Shown here: one piece after another, positions 6,983 through 14,253 of the stretch
How positions within the stretch are numbered: the first letter of the stretch is position 1
How the letters are laid out: each line of letters begins with the position of its first letter
Program-made: the position numbers and the translations under genes
From: Betaproteobacteria bacterium
Lineage (GTDB): Bacteria > Pseudomonadota > Gammaproteobacteria > Burkholderiales > Burkholderiaceae
Direction: 5' to 3'
Assembly (NCBI GenBank): GCA_018969885.1
Contig: JAGWXN010000022.1
Span: 1-21,911 of the forward strand
Length of the DNA: 21,911 nt
Notes under the pieces: model-generated
Database searches by the model: none
What the model was told of the DNA's origin: nothing
What the model saw: only the letters and a program-made list of their open reading frames with translations

Positions 6983-9088
6983 ATGACCCAGCACGACGCC
7001 CGGCCCACCAGCGCCCCCCTCAAAGGCATCGTCGTCCTCGAATCGGGCGCACGCATCGGCGCAGCGGTTGCCGGGTCGTTGCTCGCGCAGCTCGGCGCAA
7101 CGGTGATCTGCGTGGAATCCATTGACGACGGATTATTTGCTCAGCCCAAATGGCGGCACCGACTGCCGCTTGCTGCGGGCAAGCTCTGCATCGCCGTCAA
7201 TGCGCGTGAGGCCCCTGACCGACTGCTTCTGCAGCAACTCATGCGAGCGAGCGACGTTGTCCTCACCTGTAGCGATGCTGACCCGCCTGCGTACCGGTCG
7301 GATTCGGTTCCACCCGGTTCGCCCCGCGCAGTGCACTGTGACATCACTGCCTTTGGCGCCACCGGCCCTTACGCAGGATGGGCCGCCACAGACATCCAGA
7401 TCCAGGCATTGAGCGGCATGATGGACGCCACCGGCATGCCCGATACGCCGCCGATGCCCGTCATGCTGCCGCTTCTGGAGCACCTCGCAGGCATTCACGC
7501 CGCCGGTGCGGTGATCGCGTCACTCCGCCTGTCCGGTGCCGGGCTCCAGCGCACGAGCGTCGCACTCTACGATGCCGCGTTCAGCGCCATGACCACGTTC
7601 CTCCCGGCTGCGCTGGGCGGAGTCCGGAAGGCCGCCAACCGCGTGGGTAATCGTCACCCGCTGTCGGCCCCCTGGAATGTCTATCACGCAAGCGATGGTT
7701 GGGTATTGGTCTGCGCAGGCAACGACGACCAGTGGCAACGAATCTGTCGCCTGATGGGTCAGACCGGCCGGCTGCTCGCCGAGCGCTTCCCGACCATCGC
7801 CGAGCGCATGGCACACATCGACGAGATGGATGCCCTGATTCAGTCCTGGATCGGCGAACACACGATCGCCGTCTGCGTTCGGGAATTTGCAGCGGCTGGC
7901 ATTCCCTGCGGGCCGATCGCGCCCATCGAGGGCTACCCACGCGAGGCGAATCTCGATCACCGCGCGATGATCCGCCAGGCGACGGATCCAGCGGGGCACA
8001 CCGTCTACGTGGCGGGTTCGCCCTTTCGCATGACTCGGCTGTGCGGCCTCACGCCGGACGCACTGAGTGCTGCCGACGCGGATCGGGCGCTGATTCTCGA
8101 ACTCCTCCGAGCCAGAGGGGTGCCTGACGCGCCGCCCGAGCCTGCAGCGGCTACCTCCGATCGCCCTCTATCAGGCATCCGGGTGCTCGAGATCGGCCAC
8201 TACACCACGGCACCGGCCGCCTCGCGCCAATTGGCTGCACTGGGTGCAGAGGTCATCAAACTCGAGCCGCCCGATGGCGAGGCGGTACGCCACTGGCCCC
8301 CGTTGAAAAGCGGTCGGGCGGTGTTCTTTTCATTTCAGAACGCGGACAAGCGTTCGCTGGTGCTGGACATCACGGCCCCTGACGATCTCGAGCGGCTGAA
8401 AGCCCTGATCGCGGGCTGTGACGTGCTGATCGAGAACCTGCGGCCGGGGGCACTGGCCCGCAAAGGCCTCACCCCTGAGGCGCTCCATCGACTCAATCCC
8501 AGGCTCGTTGCCTGCTCAATCTCGGGGTTCGGCGTTGATTCGATCTATCAGGGCCGACCCGCGTTTGATACTGTCGTTCAGGCGATGTCGGGGCTGATGG
8601 ATCTGAACCGCGCCGGTCACGTCCCGATGAAGACTGGCCCCTCGATCGCCGACGTCATGGGTGCGGCGTTCGCGTCCACCGCGATACTTGCTGCGCTCGA
8701 GGACCGGCGGCGCTCAGGCCTGGGCCAGTTCATCGACCTATCGATGCAGGACATCTGCGCCTGGGCCACGCAGATTGCCTGGAATGGCCGGGAATTGGCC
8801 GCACCACCCGCCGTGCTTCACGACGAAGCGGGCTACCGTCTGCAGCCAGACGGTGGGGGGTCTGATGACACGCCGGCTGTGCCGGTCCTCGGCATGCTCG
8901 ATGTGGTGAATGCCCCGCAGACACTGGCTCGCCCGCTCTGGATGCAGGTCCGAGCCGAAGATGACTCCGAGCAGGCCGTGATCCGCTGCCCGGCGCAATT
9001 TGCGTCATGCCCCGAGCCCGTCCCGGTGCCGGCCCGGGCGCTGGGTCTGGATAGCGCTGATATTCTTCGCGAGTTAGACACGCGCTAG
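6983..9088 (+). CDS. Tandem-fused family III CoA-transferase (CaiB/BaiF), two domains
   Basis: A 701-residue fusion of two CaiB/BaiF domains, each of which is normally a protein of about 400 residues. Such enzymes move CoA between carboxylic acids through an Asp-bound acyl-anhydride. Domain 1 (about 13-375) opens with LKGIVVLESGARIGAAVAGSLL and keeps the small domain (NRVGNRHPLSAPWNVY, DGWVLVCAGND). Its catalytic position reads LLEHLAGIHAAGAV, so Glu166 replaces the usual Asp. Domain 2 (about 395-701) opens with LSGIRVLEIGHYTTAPAASR and keeps the catalytic Asp557 (SIADVMGAA), but is roughly 65 residues shorter, lacking most of the small-domain segment present in domain 1. Family members form interlocked homodimers; the fusion may be an asymmetric pseudo-dimer with one active site. 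The ATG at 6983 begins the conserved region and no good Shine-Dalgarno is seen. CoA donor and acceptor are unknown. Confidence 0.9.
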   Translation: MTQHDARPTSAPLKGIVVLESGARIGAAVAGSLLAQLGATVICVESIDDGLFAQPKWRHRLPLAAGKLCIAVNAREAPDRLLLQQLMRASDVVLTCSDADPPAYRSDSVPPGSPRAVHCDITAFGATGPYAGWAATDIQIQALSGMMDATGMPDTPPMPVMLPLLEHLAGIHAAGAVIASLRLSGAGLQRTSVALYDAAFSAMTTFLPAALGGVRKAANRVGNRHPLSAPWNVYHASDGWVLVCAGNDDQWQRICRLMGQTGRLLAERFPTIAERMAHIDEMDALIQSWIGEHTIAVCVREFAAAGIPCGPIAPIEGYPREANLDHRAMIRQATDPAGHTVYVAGSPFRMTRLCGLTPDALSAADADRALILELLRARGVPDAPPEPAAATSDRPLSGIRVLEIGHYTTAPAASRQLAALGAEVIKLEPPDGEAVRHWPPLKSGRAVFFSFQNADKRSLVLDITAPDDLERLKALIAGCDVLIENLRPGALARKGLTPEALHRLNPRLVACSISGFGVDSIYQGRPAFDTVVQAMSGLMDLNRAGHVPMKTGPSIADVMGAAFASTAILAALEDRRRSGLGQFIDLSMQDICAWATQIAWNGRELAAPPAVLHDEAGYRLQPDGGGSDDTPAVPVLGMLDVVNAPQTLARPLWMQVRAEDDSEQAVIRCPAQFASCPEPVPVPARALGLDSADILRELDTR

Positions 9089-9131
9089 GCAGCTAGACGG
9101 TCTGGACGTTCCGGGTTTGCCAAGGGGCCGG

Positions 9132-9147
9132 GTCGCGCGGGCGCGAC
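9132..9147. repeat. Palindromic hairpin upstream of the zinc-ribbon gene
   Basis: GTCGCG (9132-9137), loop CGGG, CGCGAC (9142-9147): a perfect 6-bp stem 44 bp after the CoA-transferase stop. There is no T-run on either strand, so a protein-binding site or Rho-associated end is as likely as a terminator. Confidence 0.35.
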
Positions 9148-9166
9148 ACGTTACCGCTGACACGTT
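9147..9166 (+). repeat. CACGTT direct repeat, 14-bp period, upstream of the zinc-ribbon gene
   Basis: GACACGTT occurs at 9145-9152 and 9159-9166, 14 bp apart, and abuts the palindrome at 9132-9147. The core CACGTTAC-N7-ACGTT is the same as at 1894-1913 before the response regulator, with 16 of 20 bases identical. A further ACGTT lies at 9106-9110, 42 bp (three periods) upstream. This is a possible shared operator. Confidence 0.35.
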
Positions 9167-9228
9167 TGCACGAGGCACGGCCGCGAACTACATTCGGACG
9201 CTTTCCGCCTTTATCACCGGATATCCCC

Positions 9229-10968
9229 ATGCCCCGCAGCCCCGCCCCTGCACGCGCTCGACGGAAGGCCCCTGACCAGGCGCCCGCCGCTCGGGGCACT
9301 GCGCCTCGCCGGAAGGCGTCGACGAGCCAAGGGGTTGCGGTCGCCCCAGGGGTCGCGGAGGTATCAGACGGCTCGCCGCAGGCGCCGCGCGCCCGCAGCC
9401 GCGCCAGGGTGCCGGCACCCAAGGCGGGCAAACACCAGTCCCCACCCGGTGCAGCAAACCTTGAAGCCAAGACCGGCGCGAAGCCATCGACACGCAAGAA
9501 GAAGGTTGCGTCAGAGGCGCCGCAGCCACCGGTCAAGTCAGTCGCAGCCCCGAACGACGCGCAGACCCTCACCGCGCCGGCGCCCGCACCACGGCGCGCC
9601 CGACGCCGCGAAAGCACCGCCGAGGTACTTGACGCGCTCGACCAGGGCTTCGTTCCAAAGGCACCGCCTCCGACGGCTCGGGTGAATACGAAGCCGGGGG
9701 AAACGCCGTTGCACGAGCAACCGAGCGCCTCGGTCGAGGCAAACCCACCGGGCGCCCGACTGAGCCCCATTGTTTCAACACGTCTGGCGGCAATAGAACC
9801 CGCCGTCCAGCCCCGACTTGATCCAACTGCTTCCACCGCCGCAGCCCCTCCTCCTCCGCTCGCCGCTGCGCCCGTGCGCCTGCGTTGCCCGGGTTGTGAC
9901 TATCCACTCGCCCGGCAGGCGCGCTTTTGTCGACGTTGCGGCGTCGCGCAGCGCCCGAACGGCACGCTGCCCTTGGTGAGTGAGCAACGGACGATCCCGG
10001 CGGACAGCTCGGCGGCCCCCAGTGTTCTACGACTGGCAGCGCAATCTGAACCGATACCCGCTGAAACCGAATCCCAGCATGTTGAGATCAAATCTCCAAA
10101 AATCGATGGCGAATCGAAGCAGTTAGATGCAGAACGATTCAACATCGAGCACGAATCCTCGCGCGTTGAGCTTCCATTGCAACAGCCCATCGTTCCGTCG
10201 CCAGCCCTGGAGACGGCAGTGCCGAGTCTGGCTTGCGTGGCATGCGGAATGCCGCTTCTCGGGTCCGCCCGGTTTTGCCGATCCTGCGATGGGAGCGAGA
10301 ACGATGCGACCCCGGCCCAAAACCTCCAGGCGGCCACGCCGGTGCGGGAGGAATCGACCGCAGGGCATGACTCAACGCCCGGGGTCGTGGCAAGCATCCG
10401 TTGCTACGCCTGCGGAGAGAGCCTGCCCGGGGTCGCCAGATTCTGCATGTTCTGCGCGGCACCGCAGGCGGTCGAGCGAGCGCTGGCGCCCCAGCCGTCG
10501 CTCCCGGACAGCCGGCACGCGCCGGTTGAAGCCGCTCTCGACCGGGAGAGCAATCCTGGCGATTCGTCAGGGTCCTCTGAGGACGTGAGCCAGGGTGCGC
10601 CCGCACCGACGTGCGCCGTGGACGCTGTGCCCGTTGACGCTGTGCCCGTTGACGCCGAGTCATCCGAGACCGCATCGCTCCAGCCTTCGGCAAACGCCTC
10701 TCCTCCGGACATCCCGCCAGCCGAGCCCCCCTCCACCGAACCCGCACCGCCGCAGGCCGCCGACGTGTCCGCACCGCCCCCCATCATCGAACCCGCGCTG
10801 CCCGCGGAGACCATCACACTGCTTGAACCCGACGTCGTAAAACGCCTGGCGAGAGCGCGCGACGAAATCGACGAGATCGGCCGCTCGATTGACGGCCTCG
10901 CCCGAACCTTGACGGCCAACAGCGGCACGGCCAAGCGGCCCTCGGCCCTGCCGCCGCGGCGCCGCTGA
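9229..10968 (+). CDS. Unrecognised low-complexity protein with three zinc ribbons
   Basis: A 579-residue protein with no recognised enzyme domain. It carries three near-identical zinc-ribbon modules of the form C-x2-C-x10-C-x2-C: C220/C223/C234/C237 (RCPGCDYPLARQARFCRRCG), C336/C339/C350/C353, and C392/C395/C406/C409. All share the 'L-x-x-x-ARFC' core. They are separated by Ala/Pro/Ser/Glu-rich, probably disordered linkers. The N-terminus (1 to about 110) is strongly basic and Lys/Arg/Pro/Ala-rich, which could bind nucleic acid. The last 55 residues form a charged amphipathic helix (VVKRLARARDEIDEIGRSIDGL) with coiled-coil character. No signal peptide or membrane segment is visible. The ATG at 9229 is preferred over a TTG at 9166; neither has a Shine-Dalgarno. 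The downstream gene, 10 bp away, encodes a fourth copy of the ribbon with a membrane anchor, so the two probably act together. Function unknown. Confidence 0.78.
   Translation: MPRSPAPARARRKAPDQAPAARGTAPRRKASTSQGVAVAPGVAEVSDGSPQAPRARSRARVPAPKAGKHQSPPGAANLEAKTGAKPSTRKKKVASEAPQPPVKSVAAPNDAQTLTAPAPAPRRARRRESTAEVLDALDQGFVPKAPPPTARVNTKPGETPLHEQPSASVEANPPGARLSPIVSTRLAAIEPAVQPRLDPTASTAAAPPPPLAAAPVRLRCPGCDYPLARQARFCRRCGVAQRPNGTLPLVSEQRTIPADSSAAPSVLRLAAQSEPIPAETESQHVEIKSPKIDGESKQLDAERFNIEHESSRVELPLQQPIVPSPALETAVPSLACVACGMPLLGSARFCRSCDGSENDATPAQNLQAATPVREESTAGHDSTPGVVASIRCYACGESLPGVARFCMFCAAPQAVERALAPQPSLPDSRHAPVEAALDRESNPGDSSGSSEDVSQGAPAPTCAVDAVPVDAVPVDAESSETASLQPSANASPPDIPPAEPPSTEPAPPQAADVSAPPPIIEPALPAETITLLEPDVVKRLARARDEIDEIGRSIDGLARTLTANSGTAKRPSALPPRRR
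10621..10650 (+). repeat. 15-bp perfect tandem repeat inside the zinc-ribbon gene
   Basis: GACGCTGTGCCCGTT is repeated twice head-to-tail and followed by another GACGC, encoding D-A-V-P-V twice. It keeps frame, so copy number can change linker length without breaking the gene. Confidence 0.85.
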
Positions 10969-10978
10969 GAGCGTCGCG

Positions 10979-11404
10979 ATGTACTGCATCGAGTGCGGCG
11001 CCCCAATCGAAGCCACAGCACGAATCTGCGGCGCGTGCCGGTTCCCGCAACCCCTGGAAGAATTCGCCGACGTCGAACCCCAGCAGGCGTCCGGCGGCAG
11101 TGCCGCGGCGCAAAAGCCGGTGTTCCCGGTGAGACTCGAAGAGCCACCGAAGAAGCGCGAGAAAAAACCCCGACTGGCTGCTGCCATCGCGGTGTTCATC
11201 GCCCTCTGTATCTCGACCGGACTGTCGATGTACCTGCTGACCCGCCCCCGAGCGACTCTCGACACACCCGCACCGCAACCCGCGACCGCGGCAGAGCCAA
11301 CGCCTGCCGCGCCCGCCTCACCCATTGAGGCAAGTCCTCGAGACACCTCCGAAGGCAGCCCTCCTCCTGTTCAGGACAGACCGACCAATGAACCCAAAAA
11401 CTGA
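10979..11404 (+). CDS. Small membrane-anchored zinc-ribbon protein
   Basis: A 141-residue protein. Residues 1-20 form one zinc ribbon, C3/C6/C17/C20 (YCIECGAPIEATARICGAC), matching the modules of the preceding gene. An acidic/Pro linker and a basic patch (KKREKKPR, about 58-65) lead to one transmembrane helix (about 66-87, LAAAIAVFIALCISTGLSMYLL). A Pro/Ala/Thr-rich tail of about 50 residues follows. The positive-inside rule puts the ribbon in the cytoplasm and the tail in the periplasm. The layout resembles other bacterial zinc-ribbon membrane proteins of unknown role. The ATG at 10979 is 10 bp after the previous stop, with only a weak GAGAG upstream, so translational coupling is likely. Its last 17 bp overlap the start of the following Bug gene. 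Function is not known; a scaffold or sensor at the inner membrane is speculation. Confidence 0.8.
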   Translation: MYCIECGAPIEATARICGACRFPQPLEEFADVEPQQASGGSAAAQKPVFPVRLEEPPKKREKKPRLAAAIAVFIALCISTGLSMYLLTRPRATLDTPAPQPATAAEPTPAAPASPIEASPRDTSEGSPPPVQDRPTNEPKN

Positions 11405-12395
11405 TCTGGCTCGCGCCCGTCATCGGCGTCAGCTGCTCACCGCAACCCTTGCTCTGCCATTTGCGATCCCGGCGCGCGCGCAGTCGGGCGCCACGCAAGA
11501 CCGTCCAATCCGAATCATCGTGCCGTTTGCAGCGGGCGCTGGAACCGACGCCGTCGCGCGGCTAGTCGCTCCAGCCCTGGCGCAATCGCTCGCCCGGCCC
11601 GTGGTAGTTGAAAACCGGGCTGGCGCGTCAGGCGCAATCGGAGCACGGCTGGTTGCGCAGAGCCCGCCCGACGGCACCACATTGCTGCTGGTCGCCTCTC
11701 CCTTCACCACCGTCGCAGCGGTCAACCCAAAGGCGGGCTACGATCCGCTCGCGGATTTCTCGCCCGTGGGCCTGATTGCTTCGGGGCCCCTCCTCTGGGC
11801 GGGGAGCGCGCAGACCGATGCTCGCACCTTGACCGACTGGGTCCAGCGCGCGCGAGAGCGTCCGGGTTCAGTGCTCTACGGCTCGGCCGGTGCAGGCGGC
11901 ATCAACCACCTGATGCTCGAACTCCTTAACGCGCAGACCGGCGCACCCATCATTCATGTTCCCTATCGCGGCACCGCGCCGGCAGTGGTCGATCTGGTGG
12001 GCGGCCAGATTCATCTGCTGACCGGCACCATCCCAGCCCTGCTGCCGCACATCCGAGACGGGCGCATCCGGGCGCTCGCGGTTTCCACCCGCGAGCGCAC
12101 CCCCTTGCTGCCCGATGTCCCTGGCATGAGCGAACTGGGACTGGCGGGTTTGGAAGTGCGCAATGTATTCGGCTTCGCGGCTGCAGCGCGTACGCCGCCC
12201 GCGCTGATCGCCACACTGGCCGGCGCCCTGGCGGAGGCGCTCCACACGCCGGCCGTTCGCGAGCGGCTGACCGCCGACGCGCTCGACATCGTTCAACCCG
12301 ATCCACAGGGCATGGCCCGGTTCGTTGCCGACGATACCCGCCGGTGGCAGGACCTCGCGCGCAGCCACGGCATCCGCGTCGACGAAGGCGGCTGA
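11388..12395 (+). CDS. Tripartite tricarboxylate transporter substrate-binding protein (TctC/Bug family), copy 2
   Basis: A 335-residue periplasmic receptor. The N-terminus MNPKTDLARARHRRQLLTAT has twin arginines before the hydrophobic core and an ARAQ cleavage region near residue 32, so Tat or Sec export are both possible. Bug motifs follow: IRIIVPFAAGAGTDAVARLV, VVVENRAGASGAIGARLVAQSPPDGTT and IIHVPYRG. I chose the ATG at 11388 because it gives a normal signal peptide and AGGA lies just upstream at 11373-11376; the frame is open 63 bp further but with no signal-like sequence. The start overlaps the zinc-ribbon gene by 17 bp. Downstream, after a hairpin, lie the intradiol dioxygenase and a dehydrogenase on the same strand, so the ligand is plausibly an aromatic or dicarboxylic acid catabolised by them. 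No TctA/TctB is nearby. Confidence 0.93.
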   Translation: MNPKTDLARARHRRQLLTATLALPFAIPARAQSGATQDRPIRIIVPFAAGAGTDAVARLVAPALAQSLARPVVVENRAGASGAIGARLVAQSPPDGTTLLLVASPFTTVAAVNPKAGYDPLADFSPVGLIASGPLLWAGSAQTDARTLTDWVQRARERPGSVLYGSAGAGGINHLMLELLNAQTGAPIIHVPYRGTAPAVVDLVGGQIHLLTGTIPALLPHIRDGRIRALAVSTRERTPLLPDVPGMSELGLAGLEVRNVFGFAAAARTPPALIATLAGALAEALHTPAVRERLTADALDIVQPDPQGMARFVADDTRRWQDLARSHGIRVDEGG

Positions 12396-12404
12396 AGCGC
12401 CCTT

Positions 12405-12428
12405 GCAGGGCAGCGTGGGCTGCCTTGC
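12405..12428 (+). other. Strong intercistronic hairpin between Bug copy 2 and the dioxygenase
   Basis: GCAGGGCAGC (12405-12414), loop GTGG, GCTGCCTTGC (12419-12428) form a 10-bp stem with one G-T wobble. It lies nine bases after the TGA, without a T-run. An mRNA-stabilising or partial-termination element that keeps the binding protein more abundant than the enzymes is plausible. GATCGGT is repeated directly after it (12431, 12442). Confidence 0.5.
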
Positions 12429-12484
12429 CTGATCGGTTCCAGATCGGTAGTCTTCCCCGGCCTGCCGACATGGAGATCCCTCTC

Positions 12485-13342
12485 ATGAACTTCGACGAAA
12501 CCACCCTGACCGACGCTGCGGTCGCCCGACTGAACCAGTGCACAGATCCGCGCCTGAAGGAGATCATGAGTTCGTTGATCCGCCATCTTCATGCGTTTGT
12601 GCGTGATATCGAGCCCACCGAGGCAGAGTGGTTCCAGGCCATCCAGTTTCTGACCGAAACCGGACAACGCTGCGACGACAAGCGCCAGGAGTTCATTCTG
12701 CTCTCCGATACGCTGGGGGTCTCCATGCTGGTGGACGCGATCAATCACCGCAATCCGGCGGGCACCACCGACACCACCGTCTTCGGGCCGTTCTTCGTGG
12801 CCGGCGCGCCCGAGATCCCTCACTGGGGCAATATCGCGGAGGGTCTGCCCGGCATGCCGTGCTTCGTGTCGGGCACGGTTCGAGATACCGACGGCAAACC
12901 TGTGGAAGGCGTGGTGATCGACCTCTGGCAAACCGACGGCGTGGACGGCCTCTATGACGTGCAGACGGCAGAAGGCAAGATGTTCGGACGCGGTCGCGTA
13001 AAGACCGACAGCGAGGGGCGCTACGCCTTTCGTACCGTCAAACCCATCAGCTACACCATTCCGTCCGATGGCCCGGTCGGCGGCATGCTGCGCAAGATGG
13101 GGCGCCACCCGTGGCGGCCGGCGCATGTCCACACCATGCTCCAGCGCGAAGGCTACCGGAGCATCACCACGCACCTGTTCGTGAAGGGTGATCAGTGGCT
13201 TCAGTCCGATGCGGTCTTCGGAGTGAAAGATTCGCTGATCGTCGACTTCATCGACCATCCAGCGGGCAGCACACCCGACGGCGGCCGCTGTGATAGCCCC
13301 TTCAGCGTGGCGCACTACGACTTCACCATGGCGCGTGCATGA
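12485..13342 (+). CDS. Intradiol ring-cleavage dioxygenase (hydroxyquinol/catechol 1,2-dioxygenase type)
   Basis: A non-haem Fe(III) enzyme that opens a catecholic ring between the two hydroxyls using O2, giving a muconate or maleylacetate-type product. The 285-residue length suits hydroxyquinol and catechol 1,2-dioxygenases. An N-terminal helical dimerisation domain (about 1-95) is followed by the beta-sandwich, with TVFGPFFVAGAPE, VSGTVRDTDGKPVEGVVIDLWQ and DSEGRYAFRTVKP. All four iron ligands are present: Tyr157 (GLYDVQ), Tyr190 (ISYTIP), His214 and His216 (RPAHVH). The ATG at 12485 is preferred because GGAG (12472-12475) is well spaced before it; the ATG at 12470 contains that site and would add five residues. 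Its stop overlaps the next gene as ATGA. A hydroxyquinol-like substrate is the better guess; sequence alone does not settle it. Confidence 0.93.
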   Translation: MNFDETTLTDAAVARLNQCTDPRLKEIMSSLIRHLHAFVRDIEPTEAEWFQAIQFLTETGQRCDDKRQEFILLSDTLGVSMLVDAINHRNPAGTTDTTVFGPFFVAGAPEIPHWGNIAEGLPGMPCFVSGTVRDTDGKPVEGVVIDLWQTDGVDGLYDVQTAEGKMFGRGRVKTDSEGRYAFRTVKPISYTIPSDGPVGGMLRKMGRHPWRPAHVHTMLQREGYRSITTHLFVKGDQWLQSDAVFGVKDSLIVDFIDHPAGSTPDGGRCDSPFSVAHYDFTMARA

Positions 13343-14253
13343 AGCCAGTGCAGGTCGGGTGGATCGGCTGCGGCAAGCTCGGCCGCCCCATGGCGGCACA
13401 CTTACTGGAAGCCGGCCATTCTGTGGTGGCGTTTGATATTGATCAGGCGTCGCTCGCGGCACTCGCCGCGCGGGGCGCCAAACCAGCCGCCTCCATTCTG
13501 CAGGTGTGCAGCGCCGCCGACGTCGTGTTCAGTTCGCTGCCTGATGATCGGGTATTGCTGACCGTGAGTCGCTCACCCGATGGCGTACTCGCGCATCTCA
13601 AGGAAAACGCGATTTTCGTTGATACCAGTACGGTGTCGCCTTCTGCGTCGGCCGACGTTGCAGCGCGTGCGAGCGAGCTCGGACGGCGCTACCTGCGCGT
13701 CGCGGTCTCGGGTAACCCGGTGCTCGCCGAATCGGCACAGCTCACCGCTTTTGCTTCCGGCGCGTCGGCTGATTTCGCTGTGGTCGAACCGCTGCTCGCC
13801 CATTTCTCCAAGCGCATTTTTCTGGTGGGACCCGATGAGCAGGCACGAACGCTCAAGCTTGTGATCAATCTGATGATCGCCGTGTCAGCCGGTATGCTGG
13901 GCGAAGCGCTTGCACTCGGCGAAAAGGGCGGACTCGACTGGCAGCAGATGCTGGATGTCATCAGCGAAAGCGCAGTGGGCTCACCGATGGTGCGCTACAA
14001 GACACCCCCGCTTTCCAATCGCGACTATCGCTCCACATTTTCATGTGAGCAGATGGCAAAGGATCTTGATCTGATTCTCGATGCGTCGGCGCAATACCGC
14101 GCGCCTGTGCCACTTGCCGCCCAGATGCGACAGATGTACGAGGCTCTGATCGCGGGCGGCCGCGGCGCCGATGACTACATTGCCACCGTTGCTCACGCTG
14201 AACAGCTCGCGGGCCTCACCGCTCATGCGCGACAGCCGCCAAGCGGCGCCTGA
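13339..14253 (+). CDS. NAD(P)-dependent beta-hydroxyacid dehydrogenase (3-hydroxyisobutyrate dehydrogenase family)
   Basis: A 304-residue cytoplasmic oxidoreductase of the 3-hydroxyisobutyrate/6-phosphogluconate dehydrogenase superfamily. The Rossmann motif GCGKLG (10-15) is followed by Asp33 after the second strand (VVAFDID). The substrate-site region reads VDTSTVSP (94-101) and AVSGNP (122-127). The catalytic lysine is Lys173 with Asn177 (LKLVINL). The usual glycine-rich DAPVSGG loop is altered, so the substrate may differ from 3-hydroxyisobutyrate. It overlaps the dioxygenase stop by ATGA (13339-13342), evidence of translational coupling and of a role in the same pathway, for example oxidising or reducing a hydroxyacid from ring cleavage. 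The last 38 bp overlap the 3' end of the convergent mgtA gene. Confidence 0.9.
   Translation: MKPVQVGWIGCGKLGRPMAAHLLEAGHSVVAFDIDQASLAALAARGAKPAASILQVCSAADVVFSSLPDDRVLLTVSRSPDGVLAHLKENAIFVDTSTVSPSASADVAARASELGRRYLRVAVSGNPVLAESAQLTAFASGASADFAVVEPLLAHFSKRIFLVGPDEQARTLKLVINLMIAVSAGMLGEALALGEKGGLDWQQMLDVISESAVGSPMVRYKTPPLSNRDYRSTFSCEQMAKDLDLILDASAQYRAPVPLAAQMRQMYEALIAGGRGADDYIATVAHAEQLAGLTAHARQPPSGA

Noticed and set aside
11388..11450. Firm call of Tat export for Bug copy 2
   Set aside because: RRQLL fits loosely, but the full Tat consensus is lacking, and arginine-rich Sec signals are common in this family.
12293..13462. 389-residue minus-strand frame over the dioxygenase
   Set aside because: Mirror of a gene with all catalytic residues; the translation is His/Arg/Gly-rich and matches no family.
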